Shown piece after piece: positions 22,040-33,600 of a stretch of DNA of 64,000 bases. The translations under genes were made by a program, and so were the position numbers. Position 1 is the stretch's first letter. Every line of letters starts with the position of its first letter. The stretch spans positions 498,534 through 562,533 of the forward strand of contig NW_022985462.1 in the NCBI RefSeq assembly GCF_010093595.1, read 5' to 3'. Source of the DNA: Mytilinidion resinicola. Taxonomy: Eukaryota > Ascomycota > Dothideomycetes > Mytilinidiales > Mytilinidiaceae. The notes beneath the pieces are model-generated. The model was not told the DNA's origin. It worked only from the letters and a program-made list of their open reading frames with translations, and made no database searches.

Positions 22040-22357
22040 ATGTGTTTCACATCACACACCGAGTTCTACTCCTGCGCGCACAGAGTCTGGTACAATCACC
22101 TCCCCTGCGCAAGACAGCGCGAGTTCTCAGGACTCAGGCCTTGCGTACCGACTCCGAAACCGGACGTGCATCATCATCACGAGTGCCCGGAGTGCCGCGA
22201 GCGCAAGAAAGAAGGACTTCCCCCAGAGCCCCTACAATTGACTGCTGCCGATACTCCACCGCATGAGCCAGAGGTCAAGTGCACGGCTGGAGCGTGTAGG
22301 CCATTGCCTTCGCAGCTCAATCCGACTCACTTGAAGAAGGAGGAGTGGGAGTTCTGA
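22040..22357 (+). CDS. Small Cys/His-rich fungal protein
   Basis: Single exon, 105 residues. It starts MCFTSHTEFYSCAHRVWYN; spaced Cys/His pairs (Y-x-C-x-H, later HHHHECPEC) recall the widespread small fungal MC-start proteins with a YxCGH-type beginning. The downstream ATG at 22040 was preferred over the in-frame ATG at 21863 because the intervening 59 residues read like a translated leader and family members start with MC. A zinc-binding role is possible but unproven. The next gene downstream shares an H-x-C-x-x-C-x-x-R ending to its Cys region. Confidence 0.65.
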   Translation: MCFTSHTEFYSCAHRVWYNHLPCARQREFSGLRPCVPTPKPDVHHHHECPECRERKKEGLPPEPLQLTAADTPPHEPEVKCTAGACRPLPSQLNPTHLKKEEWEF

Positions 22358-22363
22358 GGAGAT

Positions 22364-22505
22364 GATGCTTGCGTGGAAGCTCGCGTGTGCTTAGCATCAA
22401 TGCTCTGGTTTGACTCTTCCACCTCTTAAACTCAGACTCTTGATTTATTTTTCTATTCTATTCGTGTGTCTCACTTGTTGAGTCTTCGTTTCAGTGTTAT
22501 TACTT
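22364..22505 (+). repeat. Direct repeat, copy 1
   Basis: Shares with 22535-22680 the order gca(t/c)caatgctc, ccttccacctctt-like, ttgattt/c and tgagtcttcgtttca. It lies in the 3' flank of the gene at 22040. Confidence 0.7.
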
Positions 22506-22534
22506 TTGAAGAAGGGGGAGTAGAAGTTTCGCGG

Positions 22535-22680
22535 AAATGGCGTTTCCGTAGGGGCACGCAGGCGCTGAGCACCAATGCTCAAGTATGACCCTTCCACCTC
22601 TTTAATTCGGCCCTTTGATTCACATCTCCTCACCCTTTACGAGTTTCATTCGTTGAGTCTTCGTTTCATGATTCTTACTA
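22535..22680 (+). repeat. Direct repeat, copy 2
   Basis: Second, diverged copy of 22364-22505, probably a duplicated 3'-UTR segment. The rest of the 22358-22992 gap is the leader of the next gene. Confidence 0.7.
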
Positions 22681-22992
22681 TATTCAGTCAGCAGGTATGT
22701 GATGCGTCAGTGGCCAATCTCCTACTGGTATAAGTAGACCTAATCCTGAACATTCTCAAGCACCAAACTTCGAACCAGTACTCTAGCTCAAGATCAAGTT
22801 CCAATAACTTCCAACCGTCTTCAACAACCAATCTTGTCGAAACCAGCCGTTTCAAACCCGACTTTTTCAAACCCACCTCTGAGCACACATAATCCTTTAC
22901 TCTTGACCGACTTGTCAACGACCTTCGACTTGAAGCCCGCCTATCCTACTTTACTACCTCCACTACGAAAGAAACCGTCTGCGATTGTCACA

Positions 22993-23412
22993 ATGGGCGT
23001 CACATACTACAGCGTCTACTTGCTTTGTTTATGCGGGAAGCAGGACGAGGAATACCTAGATGAGACCATATCGCATCCCTCAGAGGACCCCAATATAGAA
23101 AACGGCACCGAAATTCTATATCACATGCATGGATGCTCCGATTGCCAGGCACGAGTCGAAGCGGGAGGCGAAAATGTGATCCAGAGGATTAAGGAGCTTC
23201 TCAAAAACACAGAAACCGGGACGCGAGTCGGAGACCGACATCGCAACTGTGAAGACTGTAAAAGCGTCGCAGAGCTCGTGAACCCTGTTTACAAGGCGCT
23301 GGGCATATCTGAAGAGCTGCAGGATAGCGATGCCGGTAACGTTTCTTCATCGGAAGCAGGTCTTATGATGGCAGCCGGCAAAGGGAAGAAGAAGGCTGCT
23401 GGGTCTTCTTAG
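22993..23412 (+). CDS. Small hydrophilic protein with HxCxxC motif
   Basis: Single exon, 139 residues, starting MGVTYYSVYLLCLCGKQ. The start at 22993 has a good context (gtcacaATGG); an in-frame ATG at 22834 would add a 53-residue Pro/Thr-rich stretch that looks like leader. Cys pairs CLC, HGCSDC and NCEDC are spaced along the first 95 residues, and the tail is Lys/Ser-rich. It may be a distant paralogue of the gene at 22040 through the HxCxxCxxR signature. Function unknown. Confidence 0.6.
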   Translation: MGVTYYSVYLLCLCGKQDEEYLDETISHPSEDPNIENGTEILYHMHGCSDCQARVEAGGENVIQRIKELLKNTETGTRVGDRHRNCEDCKSVAELVNPVYKALGISEELQDSDAGNVSSSEAGLMMAAGKGKKKAAGSS

Positions 23413-24151
23413 GAGTCGTGGATGCAGGGGTGCATTTTGTGGACCGATTTCTTTTTTTCGAGGCTTTATGTCTCATGATCGCATATCTTTCACCAACACG
23501 TCCGTAGGATATGTCTAGATCGAGTCTTTCTTTCTTGTTTTCGGGGGCAGATGGTGGAGTTTGTGGGCCATTTCATTCATACATACCTGTGTTCCTCCTA
23601 CATATTTGTCTGGTACCAACACGTCTTTAGGGCGTGTCTAGATCGAGTCTTTCTTTGTTACTTGTTTGGCGATGGAGGTGCTAGGGAGGAGCTTTGTCTT
23701 GTTTCCAGTCTCAATACTCTCTTTAAATATGAGAACGATTCCATATGGCCTGGAAATGTGGACGCGTGATGATGATATGACTGTTATATCCTTTCAGAGA
23801 CCAATAACATGAAATAACGAGGGAGTAAAATAAGGCAGTCTACGAGAAGTTTCAAAATCCTTAAATCGACCAGTATGGTAAGACGTGGCATGCTGAGAAA
23901 AAAGCGTTGAACGTAGATGCGTAAAGTGCTACACGTACCGCGCGATGAGCTGCAGAATTTTGGAGGATTGGAGTGGTTGAAGAACGGTGGGTTCGCGAAA
24001 TCATCAACCACGAACCCGAAGGACCCATCCATTAGGCCTGATAAGAGAGTCGAAAGTGCACCGAAATGTGAATGGCCATTAGCAGAGAAGAAAACCGATC
24101 CAGGAACTCGCGGTAAAGCTAACTCATCCCAGAGAACCTAAACACACCCGC
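23413..24151. other. Intergenic region with duplicated 3' segment
   Basis: Contains two diverged copies (about 23492-23545 and 23611-23665) of accaacacgtc...tgtctagatcgagtctttctt, again in a 3' flank. The remainder shows no gene. Confidence 0.6.
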
Positions 24152-26094
24152 TCACCCCCCATACCCCCCATCCAACTTCAGAATCCTCTCCCCAGCCCTC
24201 ACCGCCACAGCCACAAACACCCCCTGCAGATTCGCCGCCGGAACACCCCCAACAATCCCGGCATCCACAATATGTAAGCCCTCAACCCCACAAACCCTCG
24301 TCTCACCATCCACAACAACACCCTTGCGGCACTGCTCCCCCATCTTCGTACTTCCAACCCAATGATTCGAGTTCAGCGCCATATTCGGCGGGAAGTTCTC
24401 CTGCAGGTACTCCGCGACATTTTGCCCCTCCGCGAGCATCACGACTATCACGTTCGGTATCCCTCCCACGATCTTAAGAGCATTCTCGAAGGAGGAGACG
24501 ACGGCCGTGAAGTCAGCGCCGGAGTCGTCATTGAAGTAGGGGACTTGCGTCACATTAACGGTCAAAGGAGTAGAGGGGTCGAGAGAAAGCCCAAGACGGC
24601 CACGAGACGTCTTGCTGCGCCCCAGCGAGGCAGTGAGCACCATACCGGTCGTGCCGTTCAATTGGCCGCTGATAGTAGACCACTGGATTTCCCGCGCTAT
24701 GCCGTCCGTGCCAGTGACGCTGTCCCACCAGAAGGGATTCAAGGGAGGTTCGATTTGGGCAAGGGGGGCTGAGCGATTGGTGAGATACTCCGCGGCGTCT
24801 TCTGGAACGGGCGTGTCGAAAGCGCCGACGTAGTCGTAGGTGTCGACGTCTAGGGCTATGATGATGCCGTAGATGCTGGGGTTATCGTCGAGGTTGTGGC
24901 CGACGGGGAGGTCGATCCAGTCAGCCTCGTCGACCATGTTGACGCCGTCTGGGCTCCCTTTGAGGAGATAGAGTTAGTCTCTGGGGCCGATACCACTGCG
25001 GAAGAGTATCTTGCTGGTGCCGAAGACGCCAGTGGAGAGGATGACTTCGCCGGTATTGGGCGTGACGTTGATGGTTCCTGACCAGCCCGAGGTTGCGACT
25101 TGGACCCCAGTGATTTTCTTGCCTTGTCGAATGACACGATTGACGGTTGTGTCTAGCTGTAGCTTGAAGTTCTCTCGTTCACTAGCGCTCACTAGGAAGG
25201 TCTCCATTACTCCGCCTCTCTCGCCATGCATAAAGAAGTGCTCAGCGTTCGAAACAGTGCGGTCCTTGGAGTTTGGGAAGTCGTTCGCCTTTTTAAGCTC
25301 ATACGGTGGGTCCGCGGATGTAAGTGCTTTCTTGAGGATATCTGCGCCTTTCTGCAGATACAATCCCCCGTCCGACGATGGTCTCTCTGTCCCTGGGAGA
25401 CGAGCGAACACCTCCTCGGTCGGTGCTCTCATCTTGGCAGATTTCCAGCCAGCGGGTATGATGGTGTCCCAGTCACCACTTCCAGGCTGTAAACTAGTTA
25501 GTCAGATACTTTGGTAACTCATGCTGCGGCGCTGAGTTCATGTACAGAAGACGTTCGCGCTGACCTTCCACCACAAGCCTGCGTTGATAGCCGTGCCGCC
25601 TCCAAGGACGCAACTGGCGGTTGCTACGTAGTCTGAGCAGAGTACGTTGGCGCCTGCCGCTTCGGTAGGGTTCGCCCATATGTACTGGTACAATGCCGGT
25701 ACGTCGAAGCGCGTGAGATTGCTGCCTTCAAGCCATTTTGGCCGGAGCTCTGATCACGGCGGTCAGTCCACGAGCTGTAGAGGCGTGAATGCACTGGCAG
25801 TGTTAGACTTTACGTACTTCCACCCCAGCGGTAGGAGGATGCAAAGCCTCGCTCAAGGAGCAGGACGCTTTTACCACTTTCGGAGAGTTTGTCCGCAAGA
25901 GGGATACCAGAGGCGCCACCGCCAACTACTATGTAATCCCATGTGGTATTCGAGATGGACGATGTTGCTGCCCTTGGGAGATCTTTGGATGCTCGTCAGC
26001 GATCTGAACAGTCTTTTCTAGGTGCGTCTTGGTGAAGTTACTCACACCGTAGAGTGGAAAGTGCGCCAGCGACCAGGAGGTAGTTGAAATACAT
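24152..26094 (-). pseudogene. Secreted GMC (AA3-type) oxidoreductase with premature stop
   Basis: FAD-dependent glucose-methanol-choline family, closest in layout to the secreted dehydrogenase domain of cellobiose dehydrogenase and related AA3 enzymes. Exons from the start: 26046-26094, 25818-25982, 25565-25749, then 24152-25486. The signal peptide is MYFNYLLVAGALS...; FAD motif VVGGGASGIPLA, then LLLERG, then the GMC block ASCVLGGGTAINAGLWWK. After the second GMC signature region (FRSGIGPRD) a TAA at 24974-24976 interrupts the frame where homologues have Gln, so CAA to TAA. The remaining 270 residues stay in frame to the normal end, including the active-site NSNHWVGSTKMG and VVDA-like IVDAGI. 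All splice sites are intact. Either a young pseudogene or a sequencing error; a 36-nt rescuing intron is unlikely. Confidence 0.83.
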
Positions 26095-26741
26095 GACGGC
26101 GAACCCATTCCGATTGGACTTCTGCGGATTTCAGACAAGATATGCGAGAGGGTGGCATTCACATATTTGCCATCAGCCAACACGAGGCTAGGACAGGCTG
26201 TGTAGACTACCAATAGGAAGGATAACGATCCTGACTTGGATGAAGTCTCTCGAAAGGGAAACGAATACGGGGTGAAGGAATCCATGAAGTCTGAAGACAA
26301 ACATTGCTGGAAGGCGAAAGCTAGTAGCATTATATGATACTTAAGTGGGTTTTATTGCCAAGCGGGGTCTGAAATACTCTTAGGTTAATTCTAGCTGGGA
26401 TAAAAGCAACCCTTGCAAAAGGAGGGCTTCCCGGTTCTCCGAGACCGGTACTCCATTTCCAGGTTATGGGGGCCGATGGCGCTGTTCCACGAACCAGTCT
26501 CCTGTCGTTCAGTCAGGAAACAAGGGGGGGTTGCATACGAAAGCTAGGCTCGTGGATTTCATCCGGTTAAGCGATAGGATGACGGGACATCCAAACCTGA
26601 GAGACTAGCCGATTCCCAGTCAACCCCCTTCACAGCTTAGACATAGACATACCAGCATTAGAGCCCCGCAGCGCGAAGCGATCTTTCATTAAGTTATGGT
26701 ACAGAAGTGTTGCATCATGATAGAAGCGCCGGATCTTCCGG
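26095..26741. other. Intergenic region
   Basis: GMC promoter (minus strand) and Tlg2 3' flank. A longer minus-strand frame from 26330 overlaps the GMC start in another frame and has no support. Confidence 0.5.
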
Positions 26742-28015
26742 CTACCTCCATATCCGTCTTTTGCGCCGGTGCCAGTCTCTGGCTGGCTTTGATAAATCTT
26801 GACGCTCTGCTCGAATGGTCCTTTCGGTGATCTGGAACGTCGGGGGTGGAACTTCTGGGGCAGCTGGTGGTGGAGTTGCTGGAGGCGGACTGCTCCCTCC
26901 CTTCCGACTCAGTTTCAGCGATAGGAGGATGAACATTCCTGCCACCAGGATCACTAGCAGAAGCATAATCTTCCTCTTCACGCTTCGTTTCTGGTATCCT
27001 GTAGCGACAGTCAATTCCTTGTCCGCAGCCTTTACGTCCGTTGCCATGCGCTCCACGTTGTAATCGATTCGGTCGAGCATGCTACCTTGGTCAATGACCA
27101 TAGTTTGTAGCTCCTGGAAAATGTTGGCCAGCTCGATGATGCCCTGGGCAATGTCCTCAATCTCGCGCTCGCGTTGTGCGATTAGAGTGGCATTCGGGTC
27201 ATGTGTCAGCCTTTTCTGGGCGGTTTGTAAAAGCGTCGATTGCGAGAATGAGCGATCTGCGTCGGATTCTTGAAGGGCCGGGTCGTTATATGGATTTTGG
27301 ATAGGAGTTATGGAGCGGAGGCCGGAGGGCGAGGCGAGGCCTCCAAGGGCTCGAAGTTCTAGTTTAACAGTCAGATACAGCGGTTGCCATGTTGGGTTGG
27401 GAGGAGCCTACTCTTGAGATACGCAGACTGCTTCTTGCGGAACATGGCGCTGACGTCTCCTACCCGTGAAGCCAGGGATATCTTGAGATTCTTGGCCATG
27501 GTCTCCTCGCCTTTGCTGATGGTGCCATTCTGCTTCGAGTCTCGCACCATCTTTTCAATACGCTTAATTGCTTTCTGGCAGCTCTGAAAGCCACGCGTGA
27601 TCTCCTGGGTCAACTGTTCAATCTCGCGCTCCTCCCGCTTCTTCACGTCTTCGTCGTCGAAGCCGGGCAGAACGTGCTTCTGGTGGAGCTGCTCTAGGCG
27701 CCGGTTCTGCTTGGATATCTCGGCCAGGTACTCGGTGACCTCGTCCTGGATGTCGAGCCACCGCGGAGGCAGCAGATCCATCTCTATCACCGCATCGCCG
27801 TCGTCTTCAAAGGCCCCGGCGGACATGAGCCCCCTACGCTCGTCGCCAGCGTCGTCGCCGAACCCGTTCGAGGGTCCGCCATACCGTGGCTTCTTCTGTG
27901 GATGATGCGAGTAGGATTGGCGGTAGGAAATGAAGCTGCATCAAATGTCAGCTCGTATCTGGGCATCGTCTCAAGGGAGTTCGGCCACGAACAGATTGGT
28001 GCGGTCCCGCCACAT
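26742..28015 (-). CDS. TLG2: t-SNARE Tlg2 (syntaxin 16 family)
   Basis: Qa-SNARE that drives fusion of endosome-derived vesicles with the trans-Golgi network. Exons 27993-28015, 27412-27935 and 26742-27358 give 387 residues. The first exon codes MWRDRTNL, the family's conserved beginning, continuing FISYRQSY after a GTTCGT-donor intron. Then come an N-terminal three-helix region (PPRWLDIQDEV), the linker AYLKKLRALGGL, and a SNARE helix with the central Gln in VIDQGSMLDRIDYNVE. The transmembrane anchor is IMLLLVILVAGMFILLSL, followed by a Pro-rich luminal tail as in fungal Tlg2. It is divergent from calmodulin with 403 bases between start codons. Confidence 0.93.
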
Positions 28016-28418
28016 AGCGTCGGGGTGGAAGAGCGGCGGCCCTTATGGCATTGCAGGTGTCGAAGGCGCAGGTCCGCAGGAGTTCAGGAGCTGGCAACGG
28101 TCAAGCAAGAGAACAACGTCGGCCTGGCGTGGCTGGTGGCCTGTGGTGCTCGCGCAGAGCCGCATCGCAGCGGTCACGTGTCTGAGCGTAATTAGGGGTC
28201 TTTTCCGCCGCTTTCCACCCTATTAGGGGCAGTCGCAGTGCGGCTAGAGCCGTTTGGAGCCCCCCGCCAGGCCATTTCCTTCCTCCGTCTCAGCCCAAGG
28301 CCTCTCTTCAGCTTCACCATCTCCTGCACACTCCTACCACCGACCGCTCACTGTCTCTCCTGCATCCATACCGACTCACGTCTCGCATCCTCGACCCCCC
28401 CGCGACACCTACCCAGCA
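28016..28418. promoter_or_regulatory. Divergent promoter of TLG2 and calmodulin
   Basis: A 403-base region between two divergent start codons. It carries a CACGTG near 28174 and a long CT/CCA-rich stretch before the calmodulin ATG, typical of strong fungal promoters. Confidence 0.6.
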
Positions 28419-29374
<956 letters not shown>

Positions 29375-30618
29375 AGTGGCGCGGGACGGTTTGGCATGGA
29401 ATAACGACTACACACTCCTCTATGTTGATTTGTTTGAGGGACCTCGGCAATGGTTAAGGGCTTAGTATATCCACAGAGGCACCGGATGCTTTTGAAACTT
29501 TGAATTCCTACCCTGGCCAACTCATTTTGTTCCGTGTTTCGATGTCAGATATCCTCAATTCCACCTCTCTCGTGGTGCCCTGTGTTACTTGAATATGTTT
29601 TGGTGTAGCCTGTCTAGCTAAGATCCTAAGCTTCTACGAATCACTAGCCAAAGGAGGCCGCTATTATGATGTTGACTAACATGTAGTATGTCAATTGTCC
29701 GACGTTTGAGAAAACACTTTTTGACCGTCCTGATGTTTTCCTCAGGTCACACAGTCATCAGTTCAGTCTGATGAGAACCCCGAATTCGAGGCTGTTCTGT
29801 ATAAAGAACACGGATCCGCCATCTTGAGGGGGTATATGTAATATACACCTTCGATACATCTTACTAAACTTTCCGGAGCACTTTAGCTTCGGACTCGGGT
29901 CCGTCCCCGTGAGTCACGTGGAGCTCACGTGGATCTTGCGTATGCACCTAACGAAAAGTCATGATCTAATGTACAAATCCGAGTAAAGTCGATACATACT
30001 AGGATGGCGCGCAATATAGTGAGTGCTCGAGACGGAGCTTTTTATATCTTGTCGTGTCGGTCTGACGGCTCACAGACAGCTGGAATTGTGGCCAACACTT
30101 ACTGGTTTAGCACAGCTATGAGCACGTCTGACTTACTACAATGTTCTTTGTTAAGTTAACGAGTTTCCGAAATGGCGAACTGAGCAGGGTGTCGTGAGCG
30201 GCTTTCACATTCCAGCCTGATCCGGGAACTGCATTCTTTGTGTCGCTTGTCCCTCAGCCACGTTATCGAAGTCGGCATCAGGAGACTTCAGATGGGAACA
30301 AAGAGCGCCGGTCTCATCTAGAAGTGCCAATATGGGAGCTTCTCATGTTTGCTATACTTGTTTCTTTTACTTCTCCAACACTCGCTTCTCTGTGTCGTCG
30401 ACCGAGACATACCTGCAGAAATCTGTCTCTGAGATTACTTTCGGGATTTTCTCTTCTCGAGCTAAGACGTGGGGACATCAAGTATTCAGATACTTGAGAT
30501 TGTATGTAATAGCCCGTAAGAGATACCAGTCTAGTAGGAGCATGCTCTGACGTGTCTCTAGGACCGATGCAACGCACTGAATTGAGTTTATCTAACGTGG
30601 ACTTGACTACCATCCATA
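29375..30618. promoter_or_regulatory. Intergenic region with paired E-boxes
   Basis: Calmodulin 3' flank and leader of the large gene at 30619. Two CACGTG E-boxes lie at 29915-29920 and 29926-29931, 11 bases apart. The first is GTCACGTG, the Cbf1/SREBP-type octamer. Short frames on both strands near 30240-30600 lack support. Confidence 0.5.
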
Positions 30619-33600
30619 ATGGACTCCGGCCAATCATCAAGTGCGAGCCAGGGGAATGTACTTTTCAACGCCCCGCAGATACCGGGACTAGGAGCCAGCA
30701 ACTTGTCTCCCAGCTTCAATATCTTTTCGATGAGTGACAAACAGACGCCCACCAGTGGGAACTCTCCAAATACGAATGCAGGGTTCACATCACCACTTCA
30801 GAAGTCCACATTTACCGATAACTCAAAAAATATCCTATGTCGCCAACCAGACAACATTCTCCGAGGGATATTCTTGCAGTGCGGTCGCGAGGCCAGCTAC
30901 CTCCTACGGAGCACCTGCAAATACTTGTACCATACTCGGGCAGCTGTGTCTCTTGAAGGACAGTACTACGAACCGTTCACCTACGCCGACTGGAAAGGCT
31001 TGACCCAGCAACAATGGCAGACGGGTACAGACCGCAAAGCAATTCTCGGCCTCAATCGCAGACCAGGCCAGAAACAACGGGGAAGACAACGATGGCTAGA
31101 TTTCAAAGCTGCCATTAACAAATATGACGAAAGCCGTTGGGCTGTCCGACGCATTGCTGTCTCTCACTGGATGCTCCTAGATGACTTCCGCTGGATCGCG
31201 AAGGAGCTTCCGGCGTTGGAAGCGCTGGATTTGAGTGACCTGAGCGACTGCGTCTGGTATCCTGAGGATACAGACGATGAGTATATCTCACCTTCAGATG
31301 GGTACGGCTTCAAGTCTAAGAAGCACTCCATCTCGTATAAGCGGGAAAGGATCATCGATGACTCTTATCCGCCTTACTGGGACGAGATCGAGCGCGCTAT
31401 CGTGGATGCTGGGAACTGGCCTGTGAGGCTGTCCGATGACAATCTCAGGCTTCTTCCCGAGCTCACCGATGCCGAGAGAGCACGGTATCGGGCTGCTGCT
31501 GACCCTCTATATGCGGATGCCAAGAACTGGGCCACAGATAAAGCTCGTGCTGAAACGGCTGGAGCGCAGTTGACTAGCCTGAGCATGCAGATATTAGCAC
31601 GGGAGTCTTTTTGGGACGACCAAGAACCCCCGACTGGGATTAAAGCGAAGGTGGAAGGGGCCAAAGAAGCTAGTAAATCTGATGGTAAATATCAAGCCCC
31701 CCAGAAGGAGGGAATGTATGGGCTGGAAAACAGCTTTACAACTCAAGAGCCCCCGGACGACTCAAGACGCCGCGCTCTCATCAAACCAAAAGAGCCCCCG
31801 AGCCTGTTCAAGAGATTGAAATGGCTGAGCCTCAGAAACTGGGCGGATATGCGATATCATCAGCTTGCACGCTACAAGTCTGAGCCCGGAGAATCTTGGG
31901 ATGATTATACTTTACGGAAGAGCGATATGCTGAGGCCGACCTACGGATCCTGGACGTTCATGAACAAGTGCGTGAACCTGGAAACGTTGTCGATACGGGG
32001 CTTCTACGAACCGGATGATCAAAAGACAACGCCGTCGCAAGTCCACTGGAATATCTGCGCCTTCATTGATTGCCTTGTCGAGACTGTCTCCCCAACGGTG
32101 TCCAGACTGGAGTTGCGGCAGTCTATGGAATGGCTAAGCCTGCTCCTAGAGCACATCGCCTCTACGACAAATATCACCAAAGTCGGCATAGATCTCGGAG
32201 CGTGGCTGCAGACGTATCCCTTGGACGCCTACAGCAAATCCAAACTCGAGAAGCCAAGGCCGCTCAATATCTCAGCACAAGCCATTGCAGCCAGTGTGCA
32301 TAATGAGATCAATATGGAGGAATTACGCTGCGAACGAAGGCACGAAGCTATAGTAGAGCGTAATGACTTCGACAGAGCGAGAACCGCTGCTCAGTGCCTT
32401 GGCCGAATCACCAGAGCTTTCGAAGTGTGGCTAGCTATCAAAGCGTTTCCGCTCTCGCCAGAGATTCCAGACACCAGAGAGATTGAGGCTCAACCCTCGA
32501 CGTATAAGAATATCCTCTGGCCCAATCCATCCTGTACGTCCGTTCTATCTCCACTAACGTTAGTCGAGTGGTTCGACGCAGCCAGAAGACCAGTCAGAAT
32601 GGGCGATTGGGGTACAAATGCCCAGGACATATCAGCCACAGACTTTCGCCCAACTTTCCGTCTCCACATAGTCTTCAAATGGCTACACGACAACCTCAAC
32701 TGGCAGCCCATATTCGACTGGACGCCCCTAATCGAACACACCCTCCCAACCCACGACCCATCCCCTCGCCTCCCATCCCCACCCGTCCCCACCTCCCAAC
32801 AGCTCGCCTCAATCCAATCCTACTTCGAAATGCTCCGCGACGCCTCCATCCCCCTCCACCTCCTCCTCGGCAACCGCCCCAACCACGCCTCCACCCTCTA
32901 CTGGGGCTCCCCCTTCCACCCCACCCCCTGGCAAACCTGGCTTACGACCCCTTTAAACCTGCACCTCAAACCCATCGCGCCCCTCGTCCGCACCCTCAGC
33001 ATCTTCTACGCCCTCGCCGACCCCCTCGACCGCTCCACCCTCTCCGCTATCGCCGCCCGCGACCCCCTCCTCGACACCATCCCCTTTTCCACCCTGGCCC
33101 GCCGCACCTCCGCCCCCGGCGGGCCCCAGATCATGGCCAACAAAGCGCCCCTCGCGCCGCGGCGGCGCCGCCGCCTCTCGCCCACCCCCGTGCTCTGCGC
33201 CGCCGGCTGCGCCCTCGCGCCGCCGCCCGGCGCCATCCCGCTACCACTGCCCCACACGCGCGTCGCCGGTGGGCCCGACGCCGCGTTCCCGGACCCGGAC
33301 GCGCAGGACTGCGCCTCGCTGCACCACCTCGGGCGCGCCGCGGCGTACGAGCGCGAGGCGCTAGGGTGGCAGCGGTTCTGGAAGGCGTACGCGCTCGACT
33401 TCACGGGGCTGATGGTGCTGCGGATCCGCATGCCGAAGAGCTTCGACTACGTGAGCAGCTGGCGGTTGGCGCGGTTGCTAGACCGGGAGGTCGGGTGGGG
33501 GATGTTGGTTTATTTTGATGAGCGGGTGTATGGCGGCGGTGGGGGGGAGGTGGGGTTGGTGCCGCCGGAGGGGGGTGCGGCGAAGGTGAGGAATGTGCAG

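Noticed and set aside
24935..24975. A 36-nt GTATCG...CTAAC...AAAG intron that would remove the GMC stop codon
   Set aside because: It is shorter than any other intron here and would delete the strongly conserved SGIGP motif; a Gln to stop change explains the site better.
32568..33518. A 316-codon frame rich in Pro/Arg/His
   Set aside because: It is a shadow of the GC-rich part of the SAP protein in another frame.
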